Below are positions 45,944 to 57,499 of a stretch of DNA of 64,000 nt, piece after piece. Position numbers and translations under genes: made by a program. Position 1 is the stretch's first letter. Every line of letters begins with the position of its first letter. Under the pieces are notes generated by a model, which did no database searches, was not told the DNA's origin, and worked only from the letters and a program-made list of their open reading frames with translations. This DNA comes from Cunninghamia lanceolata (lineage: Eukaryota > Streptophyta > Pinopsida > Cupressales > Cupressaceae): contig BSBN01000495.1 of NCBI GenBank assembly GCA_027924645.1, positions 930,001 to 994,000 of the forward strand, in the 5' to 3' direction.

Positions 45944-47406
45944 TTAGGTGTTTGTGTGAGGAAAACCCAAATGGTCAACCTCTGCTTTAGACAACCAAGA
46001 AGTATCTTCAACAGGCCTTCCTTTCCATTTCACTAGATATTCTTCATATTGCCTATTCTGAGTACTTCTTCCCACACGGCTATCCAAGATCTCTTCTATC
46101 TCCTTAGTTGAAGTAGATGCCGAATACTCCACTGTTCTTTTGTTGGTCCATCCTCTGTTCTTCCTTCATGATATTCTGATAAGTCAACAATGTTAAAAAT
46201 AGGGGAAATGTTGATCCCACTTGGCAGCTCTACCTCATATGCATTTCCTGAATCATGTTTCTTCAAAATTTTGCATGGTCCAAATTTCTTCATTTTTAGC
46301 TTATTGTATGTTCCAATTGGGAATCTTTCTTTTCTCAAGTGAACCATGACTTCATCTCCTACCTAGAACTCCTTATATCTTCTCTTCTGATCTGCCTTAG
46401 CCTTGTACTAAATATTCATCTTATTAATGTGCTTTTTCACCTCTTAATGCAAATTCTTCATGTGTTCTACAAAGTCTTCAGCCTCAACACTTGTCTTTTC
46501 TCCTTTGTCCAGAATCCTTAACTCTAAAGCATTTCTTGGACTAATCCCATATATAATCTGGAATGGTGATTTACCAGTACTCCTATTGATAGAATTGTTG
46601 TAAGCAAATTCTTCTTGTGGTAAAATCAAATCCCATCCCTTGGGCTTATCTCCTACTAAGCATCATAGTAGGTTACCCAAACTCCTATTCAGCACTTCCG
46701 TCTATCCATCAGTCTATGGATGATGTGCAAAACTGAACTTCAAATTTGTTTTCAACTTCTTCCACAATGTCCTCCAGAAATAACTAACAAACTTGGTATC
46801 TCGATCTGAAACTATGCTCTTTGGTAGACCATGTAATCTCACCACCTCCTTGAAAAATAACTCTATAATATGAACAATATCATTAGTCTTCTTGAAAGGA
46901 ATAAAATGTGTCATCTTTGAGAATATATCCAACACCACAAAAATTGAATCATGTCCTCTCTGTGTCCTTAGTAAACTAAGAACAAAATCCATATTAATAT
47001 CATCCCATGGCTTCTCTGGTATAGGTAGTGGCTGATATAAGCCTGTATTCTGACTTGCTCCTTTTGCCATCTGACATACTCTACAACTCTGCACAAATTT
47101 ACTCATATCTTGCTGCAACTGTGGCCAATAATAATTTTCACCAACAATAGCAATGGTCTTATCTCAACCAAAGTGTCCAGCTAATCCCCCACTATGGTTC
47201 TCCTTTATCAGGTTCTCTCTCATGGAACTCCTCGGAATGCACAATTGGCTTCCTCTAAACAACATACCATCTTGGATTATGAAATCCAACCATTTTGTCA
47301 TGTCCAAAGTAACAGGTTCTAGACAAGCTTTCCAGGCCTCTGCAAAATCTAGATCTTTAGGATACAAACTTTTGAGCTCATCAAACCCAACAACCTCTAT
47401 CTTCAT
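45944..47406 (-). pseudogene. Integrase with C-terminal chromodomain (chromovirus)
   Basis: The zinc-binding part lies at about 47210-47050: HSGGLAGHFG, then [24 protein letters not shown] (HHCC). The catalytic core follows: [54 protein letters not shown], supplying the two Asp positions, with the Glu-bearing helix in a broken segment. Next come the GPY-type segment [20 protein letters not shown] and the chromodomain VEEILDSRVG-like [36 protein letters not shown] (46105-45965). The chromodomain normally targets integration to heterochromatin marks. Stops (several TAG/TGA) split it into at least six pieces. It acts in the nucleus on element cDNA in intact relatives. Confidence 0.9.
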
Positions 47407-47819
47407 TTATGTCAACAGATTTTGCCTTCTGTTCAAGGCATCTACAACTCTGTTGGACTTCCCACTCCTGTGCTTCAAAACAAAAGTATAGCTCTACAAA
47501 AACTCAACCCATTTTAAATGCCTTTGGTTCAACTTTCCTTAACTATTAAGATTCTGCAAAGCCTAATGATCAACATATAAAACAAACTCTTTTGGCAACA
47601 AATAATGTCTCCATTTTATCAAAGCTTGAACTATTGCATAAAATTCCTGATCATAAACATAATACTTTTTCTTTGAATCATTAATGGTCTCATTAAAATA
47701 GGCAATGGGCTTACCTTTTTGGCTCAAAACAGCTCCTATACCACTACCACTAGCATCACAATCTACCTGAATACCTTACTAAAATCTAGAAGTGCCAAAA
47801 CAGGTTGTTCTATGACTTT
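47407..47819 (-). pseudogene. RNase H domain (chromovirus)
   Basis: Minus-frame reading: VDCDASGSGIGAVLSQKGKP, IAYFNETINDSKKKYYVYDQ, EFYAIVQALIKWRHYL, LPKEFVLYVDH and HRSGKSNRVVDALNRR. The Asp of DASGSGIGAVL, the Glu of DQEFYAIV and the Asp of YVDH match the catalytic positions of gypsy RNase H. At least three stops interrupt it. It removes RNA from RNA/DNA hybrids during reverse transcription. Confidence 0.85.
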
Positions 47820-49270
47820 CTACTTTAATGCATCAAAGCTCTTGTCTACTCCTTTAGTCCATCTAAACTCTTTTCTATCCCCTCTCATTGTCTTAGTTAG
47901 GGGTGCACAAATGCTACTAAAATTCCTAATAAACTCTCTGTAAAAACTTGCCAAACCATGAAAAGATCTTACCTCAGAAGCACTTCTTGGCGTAGGCCAT
48001 TCAGTGATATCCCTCACTTTCTCTGGGTCCATTTTAAGACCTTCCTCTGAGACAACAAATCCCAAGTATACCAACTCCTTCTTTGCAAAACTACATTTCT
48101 TCAAATTAATCAACAACTTCTCATCCCTCAGCTTCTCTAAAACTCTTCTGATATGCATGAGATGCTCATCCCAAGTCTTATTGAAAATCAAAATATCATT
48201 TAAATAAATAATAACAAAACTTCCCAAAAATTCTTTCAGTACCTTGTTCATAAGCCACATAAATGTGCTCGGTGCATTGGTTAGCCCAAATGGCATGACT
48301 AACCACTCATACAAACCTTCCTTTGTCTTGAAGGATGTCTTCCACTCATCTCCTTCTCTGATACGGATCTGGTGATACCCACTCTTCAGATCAATCTTCA
48401 TGAAGTACTTGGCTCCACTCAAACAGTCCATTATGTCATCCATTCTGGGCAATGGAAATCTATACTTGATCATGATCTTATTGATGGCTCAAGAGTCTGT
48501 ACACATTCTCCACTCTCCATCTTTCTTTGGTGCTAGTATTGCAGGTACCACACATGGACTTAGGCTCTCTCTTATCAATCCCTTCCTCAACAACTCTTGA
48601 ACTTGTCTGTTCAACTCTTCACTCTCTGCTGGAGACATTCTATGGGCTGCCTTATTCGGCAAACTAGCTCCTGGTATCAAATCTATTTGATGACTTATCT
48701 TCCTCACTGGTGGTAAACCTTCTGGTACATTATCAGAGATAATGTCCTGAAATTCTTCCAACATATCTGAAACTTCTTCTGGTACATCTTCACATTTTTC
48801 TTGACTGATCTTAGGAATCAATGCAAAGCAATGACGTTCATGCTTCATACCCTCCAAAAATTTTCTACCATCTACCAAGCAAATTCTAGCACTACATACC
48901 TTTTCTTCCACCTCTTTCAAGGGCTTCAATTTATGGAGAACTCCATCTTTTGTTAGGGAATATGTGTTTGCATGACCATCATGGACAGTGCTCCTATCAT
49001 ACTGCCACGACCTCCCCAACGACACATGACATGCATCCATCGGTATGATATCACATAGCACCTCATCATGGTAGTCCCCAATCTTGAACTTCACTAGATA
49101 CTACTCATTGACCAAAGCTCTATGGTCCTTCTGCAACCATGCAATCTGATATGGATGTGGATGCTTTCTTCTTGCCAACTTCAACTTGTCAACCATCTCC
49201 TCTGAAACAAGATTGTTAGTGCTCCCACTATCAATAATAATATCACAACACTTACCTTCACATTTTTACC
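47820..49270 (-). pseudogene. Protease and reverse transcriptase (chromovirus)
   Basis: The protease motif IIIDSGSTNNLVSEEMVDKL is at about 49215-49160, with CDIIPMDACHVSLGRSWQYD near 49050-48990. RT blocks: PPVRKISHQIDLIPGASLPN, SPCVVPAILAPKKDGEWRMC, then a TGA where relatives have CGA (CTDS-stop-AINK, near 48487). After it: [45 protein letters not shown], and the catalytic box [10 protein letters not shown] near 48200. The first catalytic Asp of YxDD is Asn (AAT for GAT), which should abolish activity. Otherwise about 460 codons are nearly continuous; one further stop (NE-stop-YLVKF) lies near 49100. Confidence 0.92.
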
Positions 49271-49454
49271 TTGTGCGGAATAAACTCTTCCTTTGATTTG
49301 GTTCTTTCTCCTCATTTAGCAAAGTTTTTTTGACAACTAGGGTTTCTCCCCTTTCAACATCTTCAGAATGTTTAGACTATGCATCTTCATCTATATGTGC
49401 AACTCGTGCATTACCTTCAGGTCTTTTATTTGTCCTTCCCTGATGTTGTGGACA

Positions 49455-50458
49455 CTCATATGCTCGATTCCCTTCTTCTCCACATTGGAAATAGGTTCCT
49501 CTAGAACCTCCTCTTCCAGGTCCTTGCCCAAGTTTGCCTTTCCTCTTCCTCTTTGCTCACCACTGTTCTGGTCATGAGGGCAGTAGGCATTATCCCCTCT
49601 CTGATTTCTACTGGTGCTAGCTTTTTCACTTTTCTTTTGATCTTCATTACGGCCTCAATAGGGTCTTCCACTAGTCCTTCCGCCTTGACCTATTCCCCTT
49701 TGCTTTCTATCAAATCTTTTATTCAGCTTCTCTTCCACCTTTAGGGAAAATTGGTGCGCATCTTCTATGGTGGTCATTCTGACCAAGCTCAGCTCCTCTT
49801 CAATACTTGGCCTCAACCCATTAATGTAATGGGCTACCTTCTCCTTATTTGGCTCTGCATGGCCTATTCTAATAGTAATCTTATAAAACTCTTATGTATA
49901 CTCCTTGACAGACTTGTTACTTTTCTTCAATCCTTGAAGCTTCTTCAATAGCTCCATCTCATAGTCCATAGGAATGAACCGCTTCTTTAGTTTCTCCACC
50001 ATCTGATCCCTTCTGGTGATCTTTCCTTTTCCTCTTCTATTCCTCTCTAATTGGACCTCCTTCCACCAAATACTAGCGTGGCCCTTCAGCTTTATTTTTG
50101 CAAACTTGACCCAATCTGGGTCCTCTGCATCTTCATATTCGAAATACTCATCCATGTCATTGATCCAATCAATAAGTTGTTCTGGGTTCAAATCTCTTGA
50201 TTATGTAGAAACTTCAATCCTGGGCCTCTTTCCAATCTTTGAAATGGCCCTCAACAACCTAATTTCTATAGGATCTCTTGCATCTTCTTGTTCTTCCTCA
50301 GATGGCTGTTCTTCAGCTTCATCCTCTCTTTCTTCTCTTGTTCTCGAATCAAACCCTCTTCGCAGATTCTCTTGCAATGCATCAATTTTCCTTTGCAGGG
50401 CTCTAAAACCCTCTTCCATCAAAGAATTCCTCCCAATAAGATTTCTTCATGGAGGCAT
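49455..50458 (-). pseudogene. Gag (chromovirus)
   Basis: Starts at ATG 50458 (MPP, then TGA for CGA). Coiled-coil region FRALQRKIDALQENLRRGFD, acidic linker EEQPSEEEQEDARDP, Gag core EQLIDWINDMDEYFEYEDAE, KGHASIWWKEVQLERNRRGK, FIPMDYEMELLKKLQGLK, then stop-EFYK. The zinc knuckle near 49497-49455 reads YFQCGEEGNRAYECPQ: first Cys is Tyr and His is Asn, so metal binding is lost. The same motif order is found in the nested gypsy gag at 22165-22938. Confidence 0.87.
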
Positions 50459-50545
50459 CTTGATCTTCGCAGCAAACCCACAACCTCAAGTCCTAGTGCA
50501 AACTGCCTCATGGTCAGTGATTTGTCTACACACTCAGGAACCCTT

Positions 50546-50557
50546 GCTCTGATACCA
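50546..50557 (-). promoter_or_regulatory. Primer-binding site of the chromovirus, initiator tRNA-Met type
   Basis: Minus strand TGGTATCAGAGC, two bases inside the LTR end at 50560. Confidence 0.92.
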
Positions 50558-50559
50558 CT

Positions 50560-51410
50560 TGATAAAGGGGGTAAATCATAAAGCACACAACAATAGAAAT
50601 TACACATAGAAAATAGAACTTTCTTTATTGATTTGGACAACTTATTACATTACAGAAGCTCAAATACCATAAGAGGAATCAATCCTCCACAGGCTGCAAC
50701 ACATTATAGCTTCCTATCCCAAGACTCTAGAATCATCTACCTTCTATAACCCCAAATTAGCTAGGGTTTCTATTTTCCCACCTACTCTTGACTCTACACT
50801 TCCCCCTTAAATCGACTACTACCCAGGGTTCCTAAAAATGGTTATTAATAGCCTTTTTGGTGGCCAATCAACCTAATTTCAAATTTTGCATCTCCCTCCA
50901 AAAATTGGTTAACTTCTAGGAGCCATAACTTTTGATCTGGATGTCTGATTGACGAACTGTTTTATGCATCAGAAATCTCACAAAGTGCTCTACATGTTGA
51001 GAATCTGCTCTATTGGTTCCGGCCATTTTTGGGCCTGTACGGTGCCATTTAGTGCCTCAAACTTGAGTTTGAATAATTTTTAGGCATTTTTCGGGAAACA
51101 GAAAGTTTAATATCTTTTAGCTCGCAAATGATCTTTGCATGATTCCTTCGCCAAAAGTCTTATTTTTTAGTTATGAAGTTTCCTGTAAAATTTCACTTCA
51201 TTCCGCACCCAAATGCAAACTTTCTAAAAATAGCAGGTTGCTATTTTTAGCTATTTGGAAAAACTAAAAGTTCTATATCATTATTCAAGTGATTATGGAA
51301 CCAGAACAACAAATTTTGAAAAGAAATGGAAATAACATCAACAATTTTGAAACACATCTTTTTTTGGGTGATGCAAGATTACCCTTATACCACTGGATGC
51401 TCCTGCATCA
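50560..51410 (-). repeat. 5' LTR of the chromovirus
   Basis: 851 bp, minus strand from TGATGCAGGAGCATCCAGTG to CTTTATCA. Aligned throughout with 45081-45905 and, in reverse, with 44260-45080. Confidence 0.93.
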
Positions 51411-52034
51411 GATACAAAAGAAGATGAATTCACTCCTGTCCGGAGACAAAGGAAGAATATGAAGAAGAATTTTAGGTAACCTGCACCTAAACAAACTGCT
51501 CCTATTAGGTATCCTCAAGGTTTCAATGGAAATTGTTATGCTTGTAATAAATTTGGTCACAAAGTTGTTGACTATAGAAGTAAGATGAATCAAAATGGTG
51601 TAAGGTGTTATACTTGCAATAATGTTGTTCATAAAGCTACTAAATGTAGGAATAAGTCAAGTCATAACTCTACAAGGTGTTATGCTTGCAATAACATGGG
51701 ACATAAGGCTAATGAATGCAAAAGTAAAATGTCAAGGAATACAAGGGATAATGCTCAACCCTTTCATGGGTATTGTTACACTTGTAACAAGTTTGGCCAC
51801 AAGGCAGCTAATTGTAGATCTAAGGTGAGGAGAAATGGTAATGATCAACAATCAAAAATCACCTCTCATAAGTGCAAAAAAACAAGGCATTCTAGAAAGC
51901 ATGTAAGGCCTGCTCCTCAAAAGAAGGTTGATATTGCTCAGCAAAAGAACAAAATGAGAAAAGTATGGAAGAAGAAGGAAGAATGTGAAGGTTCCAAACC
52001 TCTACCTAGTGTAGATGGATCCTCTAGTAACTAA
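51411..52034 (+). pseudogene. Short Gag of the plus-strand ORF2 element, CCHC array
   Basis: Continues the Gag interrupted at 44259. The first 82 bp (gatacaaaagaagatgaatt onward) repeat 44178-44259 with four differences. Four CCHC-type motifs follow: CYACNKFGHKVVDY (last Cys lost), CYTCNNVVHKATKC, CYACNNMGHKANEC and CYTCNKFGHKAANC, then a Lys/Arg-rich tail. CCHC arrays bind element RNA; four in tandem matches the minus-strand element. The frame is open from 51585 to the stop at 52032; a TAA near 51477 lies in the repeated part. Confidence 0.88.
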
Positions 52035-52390
52035 AAAGATGAAGTACTAATTCAGGGGGAGTTACAACTGTAAGTTTATTCAAAACCCCTGAATGAAATT
52101 GATGCTAAATTTCTCAACATTTTGGCTAAAATTGGTATGAACACATTAATATGATGGAAAATAGTCAAATTTTTGGAGCAATTAGTTAATTTGTAGAGGA
52201 TTTCTATATGATTATTGGTTTCTATATAAGAAAAGGGTGAACTAGGTTAAAACTGGGAAGGCAATTAATGCAAAGCAAAATTTGGTTGGTGAAAGGGCTA
52301 TATAGGCAATGTTTGATCATTTTTTTATCTCATATGAATGAAGCTAAGAGAGATGAAGAGATAAATAGAGTAGAAGATACTCAACAAGTG
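52035..52390 (+). other. Gag-ORF2 intergenic segment of the plus-strand element
   Basis: No protease or RT motif and no long frame. In a normal copia element this place would hold protease, integrase and RT. The wording caggggga near 52058 resembles a polypurine tract, as if pol had been removed between Gag and ORF2. Confidence 0.55.
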
Positions 52391-52480
52391 TTGGAGAAAA
52401 TCCTACTCTCTGCATTTTTAGGTATTTCTTGATTTCACTAATTAAATCCCTAGTTCTTGAAGATACTGTAGTGATGAAAC
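52391..52480 (+). pseudogene. ORF2 (plus-strand element), N-terminal segment
   Basis: The frame is open from about 52391 to the insertion point and continues in phase at 59910. Residues just before the break read LIKSLVLEDTVVMK; those after it start PLVIDVFERPRSKFKK. The minus-strand ORF2 has MVTPMVVNVTERPRPKFKK at the same place. The copia element is therefore inserted inside ORF2 codons. The true start codon is uncertain. Confidence 0.7.
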
Positions 52481-53921
52481 TGTTGAAATAAAGGTAGATA
52501 ACTGAGAGGGGGGAATGAATCAGTTGTCTCAAAACTTTTAATCTTTTCTACAATTAATATTCTTAATCACTTACAAATAGATTTGTGATATAACCATGAA
52601 AGCAAGAATCAATAACACGAGCAAAAATGAAATCAACACACATAACACCAAGATTTTTACATGGAAACCTGGTTAAGGGAAAAACCACAATGGGGGTTAA
52701 CCCACAAGATTTTATTCTCTATTAAAAGAATATAAAATGGGGAAGGCATATGCCTTTAGGGCGTACTACCCAGAGCTTACTGCTCAAAGAGGCTCACTAC
52801 CTACAAGAATATTTATAAGTTTATTATAGAAAGATTGAACTAGAAAACAACACCTTCTTCATGCCAAAGTCAATTCCATTTATACGCACAACACTTCTTC
52901 TCTATCTTCTCATCCTTTACTTTTCTTCCTCTTCTATTCTTCTTTTCTCTGCTCTACCTTTCCTCCTTTCTTAGGATCTTATCATTTGTGCACAAGGATG
53001 CATTTCCACAACTCAACCAAACGTATTTATATGCTTCATCAACCTTGGAATAAGCATCAAGGTCGACACTACTAACATTTGAATTAATGTGAATCACTCT
53101 ATTGTTGGCCAAACATAGCTGGGACCCAAATCTTCCTTGAACAACATGCCACACTTCAAAGAATCTCACTTAGATCATCTGTGACATCCACAAAGCATCT
53201 GGTCGACCAAGACTGGAAAGAACAACACCCAAGGACAAAACTTCAACCATGAGCTCAAACCTCAATGTGGACCACCAACACAAGAAGAACTCAATTTAGA
53301 GACCATCACAAGCACAATGAAATCAACAGGAATGATTGCACTACCGAAGATCACTAGAAACCCTTGCACCTTCATCTAGGAACTCAATAACACCAACTAT
53401 CATGACTTTCACACTAGAAAGATTCCTTGTGGACCTCCAAACCATGAACCACTTGAGTTGGAGACACACACCATCATACCAAACACACCTCTAGATCCGT
53501 AGATCATAATATTCCAATGCGGATCGATCCAGACCAGATTAGTGTCACTCTATCACCTCTAAACAACTGCAATATCTAGTTCTACTCAGATAGCCATAAC
53601 TTCACCAAATATTCATGCGAACCTCTCAAATATTAACTAGAGTAACTTCATATAGTTCTCTACAAACCCTTTAATCCATAGACTCTAGTCTTCATACTAC
53701 TAGGAATGATGAGCAATCTTCTTGACTAAATTGCACTATCTTCACTGACTTTGACAGAGAGATAGGTAACTCACTTGTTTCTTTTGGAGAGGATAATTTT
53801 CTTAATATCCTCAATATACAAGTCTTCTAAACAAACAATAGAATGAGATATAGTTGACACTAATGACAACAATGATATGTTGACATCAACGACAACACCA
53901 ATTAGGCACATATTTGTAACA
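52481..53921 (-). repeat. 3' LTR of the copia element
   Basis: 1441 bp, pairs with 58440-59904 (1465 bp); one difference is about 21 bp missing here near 52895. An LTR-internal minus frame (52954-53169) ends at a TAG where the other LTR has CAG. Confidence 0.93.
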
Positions 53922-53934
53922 ATCTCCCCCTTTG
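53922..53934 (-). promoter_or_regulatory. Polypurine tract of the copia element
   Basis: Minus strand CAAAGGGGGAGAT abuts the 3' LTR, the expected site for plus-strand DNA priming. Confidence 0.88.
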
Positions 53935-54365
53935 TCATTGATGGCAACATATGATGTGAAAAACTATTTCAACCATCAAGACAAGAAGTTCTCCCCCTTT
54001 CTCTTATCACACTTGCAACCACTTTCTTCACTACTCCCCCTTTCATCAGCAACTATTTACTTTCAAGTTTTTCACATGACTTCTCTCCCCCTTTGACATC
54101 AATGGCAAAGGGCACATATTTGCAATCACCTATCACCTTTTTTATTCTTGGACAATACCAAACTATATTCAGAACATGCTGACTACTCCCCCTAAGTAGC
54201 ATCTACTTAACACCAATCTAGATCACAAGATATGACTGAGAATTCCAACACATTGATGCACATTAGTGCATCTTAGTTCTGATTAGGAGGGGTAATTACT
54301 CCTAGCTTCCCTCGGAGATACTCATAAGTGTCCTTTGGTAGAGGCTTAGTGAAAATATCTACAAT

Positions 54366-54935
54366 CTAATCCTTTGAGGGAACAAACTCCAATCTAACTT
54401 CATTCTCATTTACCTTCTCTCTCAAAAAGTGAAATTTGATGGATATGTGCTTTGTCTTTGAATGTAACACTAGATTGTTTGAGATGTTAATTGTACTTGA
54501 ATTATCATAGAAGATTGTAACAGGTTCTTCAAACACAATCCTGATATCCTTCAACATTTGCTTCATCCACAAAACTTGAGTACAATTACTTGTTGCTTCT
54601 ATATACTCTGCCTTTGTAGTAGACAAAGATATTACCTCCTGCTTTTTGCTCAACCAAGAAACCAAACTCTTTTCCAAGAAAAATGTACCACCACTAGTGC
54701 TCTTCCAGTCATTCACATCTCCTCCCCAATCAACATTTGTATATGCATGAAGAGTGAAATCATCACCCTTAGAATACCACAAGCCACAATCAGATGTTCC
54801 CTTTAGATATCTAAAAATTATTTTGACTGCTACAACATTAGATTCTCTAGGATCATCTTGAAATCTAGAAACAAGGCCAGCTGCATTCATAATATCAAGT
54901 CTGGTATGTGTTAGATAAAGTAGTCCTCCAATCAT
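54366..54935 (-). pseudogene. RNase H domain (copia)
   Basis: A 189-codon open frame: MIGGLLYLTHTRLDIMNAAG, IIFRYLKGTSDCGLWYSKGD, YTNVDWGGDVNDWKSTSGGT, LSTTKAEYIEATSNCTQVLW, FYDNSSTINISNNLVLHSKT, KHISIKFHFLREKV. The TNVDWGG and NDWKSTSG positions are usually DADWAG and DDRKSTSG. The Asp-to-Asn change in the first removes a likely catalytic Asp, while the Glu of KAEYIE and the Asp of YDNSS are kept. It lies downstream of RT on the minus strand. Confidence 0.93.
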
Positions 54936-54950
54936 TGATCTATACCTCTT

Positions 54951-55800
54951 CTAATTAGCCTTAAGGGAATCATCATCTTTACTCAACTTGCATCTGGTTA
55001 TAATAGGAGTACTTACTAGTTTTGAATCCTCCATTCCAAACTTTTTCAACAACTCTTTCACATACTTAGATTGAGATATGAAAATGCCCTTATTTGACTG
55101 AATGATTTGTAGACCCAAGAAAAAGTTAATTTCACCAAGCATGGACATCTCAAATTCAGTTTGCATTTGATTAGAAAATGTTTTACACATGCTCTCATTT
55201 CCACCAAAGATGATATCATCAACAAATACTTCAACAATCAAGATATGTTTATGATCAATCTTGTAATAAAGATTACTGTCAGCTGTTGCTTTGCTAAATC
55301 CTAACTTTATCAGATACTTATCTAGTCTTGCATACTAGGCTCTTGGAGCTTGTTTGAGTCCATATAATGCTTTCTTCAACCTGCAAATCATATCTCCCTA
55401 ATCAGACAACTAGAATCCTTCTGGTTGCTCAATGTAGACTTCTTCTTCCAAATCTCCATTCAGAAAAGCCAACTTGACATCCATCTGGTAAACTTTGAAA
55501 TATTTGAAGGAAGCAAAGGCAAGAAATAATTTGACTACTTCAATTCTTGCCACCAGAGCAAAAGTTTCTTCAAAATCAATTCCTTCTACTTGAGAATATC
55601 CTTTGCACACCAATCTTGCTTTATTTCTCACAACATCACCATTTTAGTTCAACTTATTTTGGAAGACCCATTTAGTTCCAATTACATTTTTATTTTCAGG
55701 TCTAAGAACAAGATCCCAAGTATGATATTTTTCAATTTGTATTAATTCCTCTTCCATTTCTTTTATCCAAGTTTCATCATTACAAGCTTCACTCACTGAT
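54951..55800 (-). pseudogene. Reverse transcriptase (copia)
   Basis: From about 55800: [102 protein letters not shown], then the catalytic box VEVFVDDIIFGGNE at about 55235-55200 with both Asp intact, and GEINFFLGLQIIQSNKGIFI. Stops verified: TAA in KLN-stop-NGD, TAG twice after EGF (GF-stop-LSD-stop-GDM, where relatives have Gln), and TAG in PRA-stop-YAR (relatives have Trp). The catalytic core survives but no full-length enzyme can be made. Confidence 0.94.
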
Positions 55801-57056
55801 TTTGGTTCAAACTTTGAAATCAATCAATACTCTTCTTATTTTTTAGCAATTTTTCTTGTAGTTTGAATACCTTTATTTTTGTTTCCTATGATCTGATCTT
55901 GAGAATGATTCAACCTTACATACCTGGGAGTTTTAGGAATTTCTTGAACTTGATCTTCAGCATTTGCACCAATTTCTTGAGTTACTGGATTCTCCGGAGC
56001 AATCTGAGTTTGAGGACTTTTATTCTGATCATCTGATTCATATCCACCAAACTTGGAAGGTCTCTCCTTGCTTTCATCAACCTTGACATTAGCACTTTCA
56101 ATAATCTTTTTCAATCTCTTGTTGAAGCACTGGTATGCCTTGCTTTGGTTAGAATAACCCAAGAATATTCCTTCATCACATCTTGCATCAAACTTTCCTA
56201 GATCTTCATCTCTTTTGATATAGCATTTACTACCAAAAACTCTGAAGTATTTCAGAGTAGGAGCATTACCAAACCACAGTTCATAAGAAGTTTTACCAGC
56301 ATTACCTTTGATCTACACCCGGTTAAGAGTGTAGACAATAGTACTCACAGCCTCTCTCCAATAGACACGAGGAACATTTTCTTCCATCATCATGGTTCTA
56401 GAAGCCTCTTGAATGGTTCGGTTCTTCCTTTCCACAACTCCATTTTTTTAAAGAATTCTAGGAGCAAATAGTTGTCTTCTTATTCCATGCTTTTCACAAT
56501 ATGAATTGAACTCACCAGAGGTAAACTCTCCACCTTTGTTAGATCTCAGACACTTTATCTTCACACCAATCTCATTCTCCACTCTAGCCTTGAACACCAT
56601 GAATTTTTCAAGAGCCTCTGATTTCTCTCTCAACAAAGTAACCCACATCATCTGGGAGTAATCATCAATTAGTAACATGAAGTATCTATCTCCTTGCAAA
56701 TTCCTAACTCTAGCAAGACCACACAAATCAGTGTGCACAAGTTCCAACAAACCACTTGAAGATTGTTCTTTACTTTTGAATGTAGTTCTTCTCTATTTGC
56801 CCAACTAACATTCCTTACACGTGCTATTAGCAAGTTTTACAAGCTTTGGAAGATCTCTCACAGCCTGAGTAGCACTTATCCTGACAATATTATCAAAGTT
56901 TGCATGACACATTTTCCTATGCCATAACCAACTCTAATCAATCTAAGCAATCAAACAACTAGTACCACTTAAATGAAAGATATTACCTCTAGTTTGTGTA
57001 CCTGATGCAATCTCAATTCTGGAGCTTTCCAAGATTCTGCATTTTCCATCCTTGAA
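55801..57056 (-). pseudogene. Integrase and integrase-RT linker (copia)
   Basis: The core at 56750-56448 reads MLELVHTDLCGLARVRNLQG, YFMLLIDDYSQMMWVTLLRE, KIKCLRSNKGGEFTSGEFNS, YCEKHGIRRQLFAPRIL. The first Asp (HTDL) and the GEF Glu context are visible, but the usual SDRGGEF is SNKGGEF, so the second catalytic Asp is lost. A frameshift in a T-run near 56450 separates the core from its C-terminal part. The linker (56162-55836) is Gln/Asn/Pro-rich. 57056-56760 holds the broken zinc-binding segment. Confidence 0.88.
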
Positions 57057-57499
57057 TTAGAGATCATACCCTTTTTCAACCAATTGTCTAACACTAAGAA
57101 GATTATGATTCAATCCTTCTACATACCAGACATCATTAGTGTTATTCTTACCATCAAAAGAGATGGATCCTCTGTCATGGATTCTACCAGCTGAATTGTC
57201 TCCAAACTTCACAAATCCACCTTCAAACTTTTCCATACTTACAAACTTAGTCTTGTCACCTGTCATATGATGAGAACATCCACTGTCAATCACCCATTCA
57301 TCATTTTGTACAACCTGAGCAGCTAAGGCACTTTTCACATTTACACAGCTAGTAAATTTAGTAGGCACTGGATCTTCTTCTTTGATAGAAATGAACACCC
57401 ATTCATTTCTAGAGGTACTTTCCTTATCAAATTCATCTTCTATAACTCCTTCCTCAGTAGCTTCTTGGACATAGTAGCATTTCTTTTGAAACCTAGGTC
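57057..57499 (-). pseudogene. Protease and Gag-pre-integrase segment (copia)
   Basis: The protease motif EWVIDSGCSHHMTGDKTKFV is at about 57305-57245, the usual copia D-S-G-C/A box. It is followed by FVKFGDNSAGRIHDRGSISF and the pre-integrase block NDVWYVEGLNHNLLSVRQLV. The frame is continuous with the Gag zinc knuckle upstream and closes at 57057. Confidence 0.92.

Larger units (their letters stand above)
45081..51410 (-). mobile_element. Ty3/gypsy chromodomain element (chromovirus), minus strand, full domain set, inactivated
   Basis: Minus-strand order: 5' LTR 51410-50560, primer site 50557-50546, gag, protease, reverse transcriptase, RNase H, integrase, chromodomain, 3' LTR 45905-45081. 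The gag-PR-RT-RH-INT order and the integrase C-terminal chromodomain identify a chromovirus. Inactivating changes include stops in gag and between the PR and RT parts, YLND instead of YLDD/YVDD in RT, and a broken zinc knuckle. Its 3' LTR lacks about 28 bp and is joined tail-to-tail to another LTR. The right host junction is at 51411. Confidence 0.92.
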
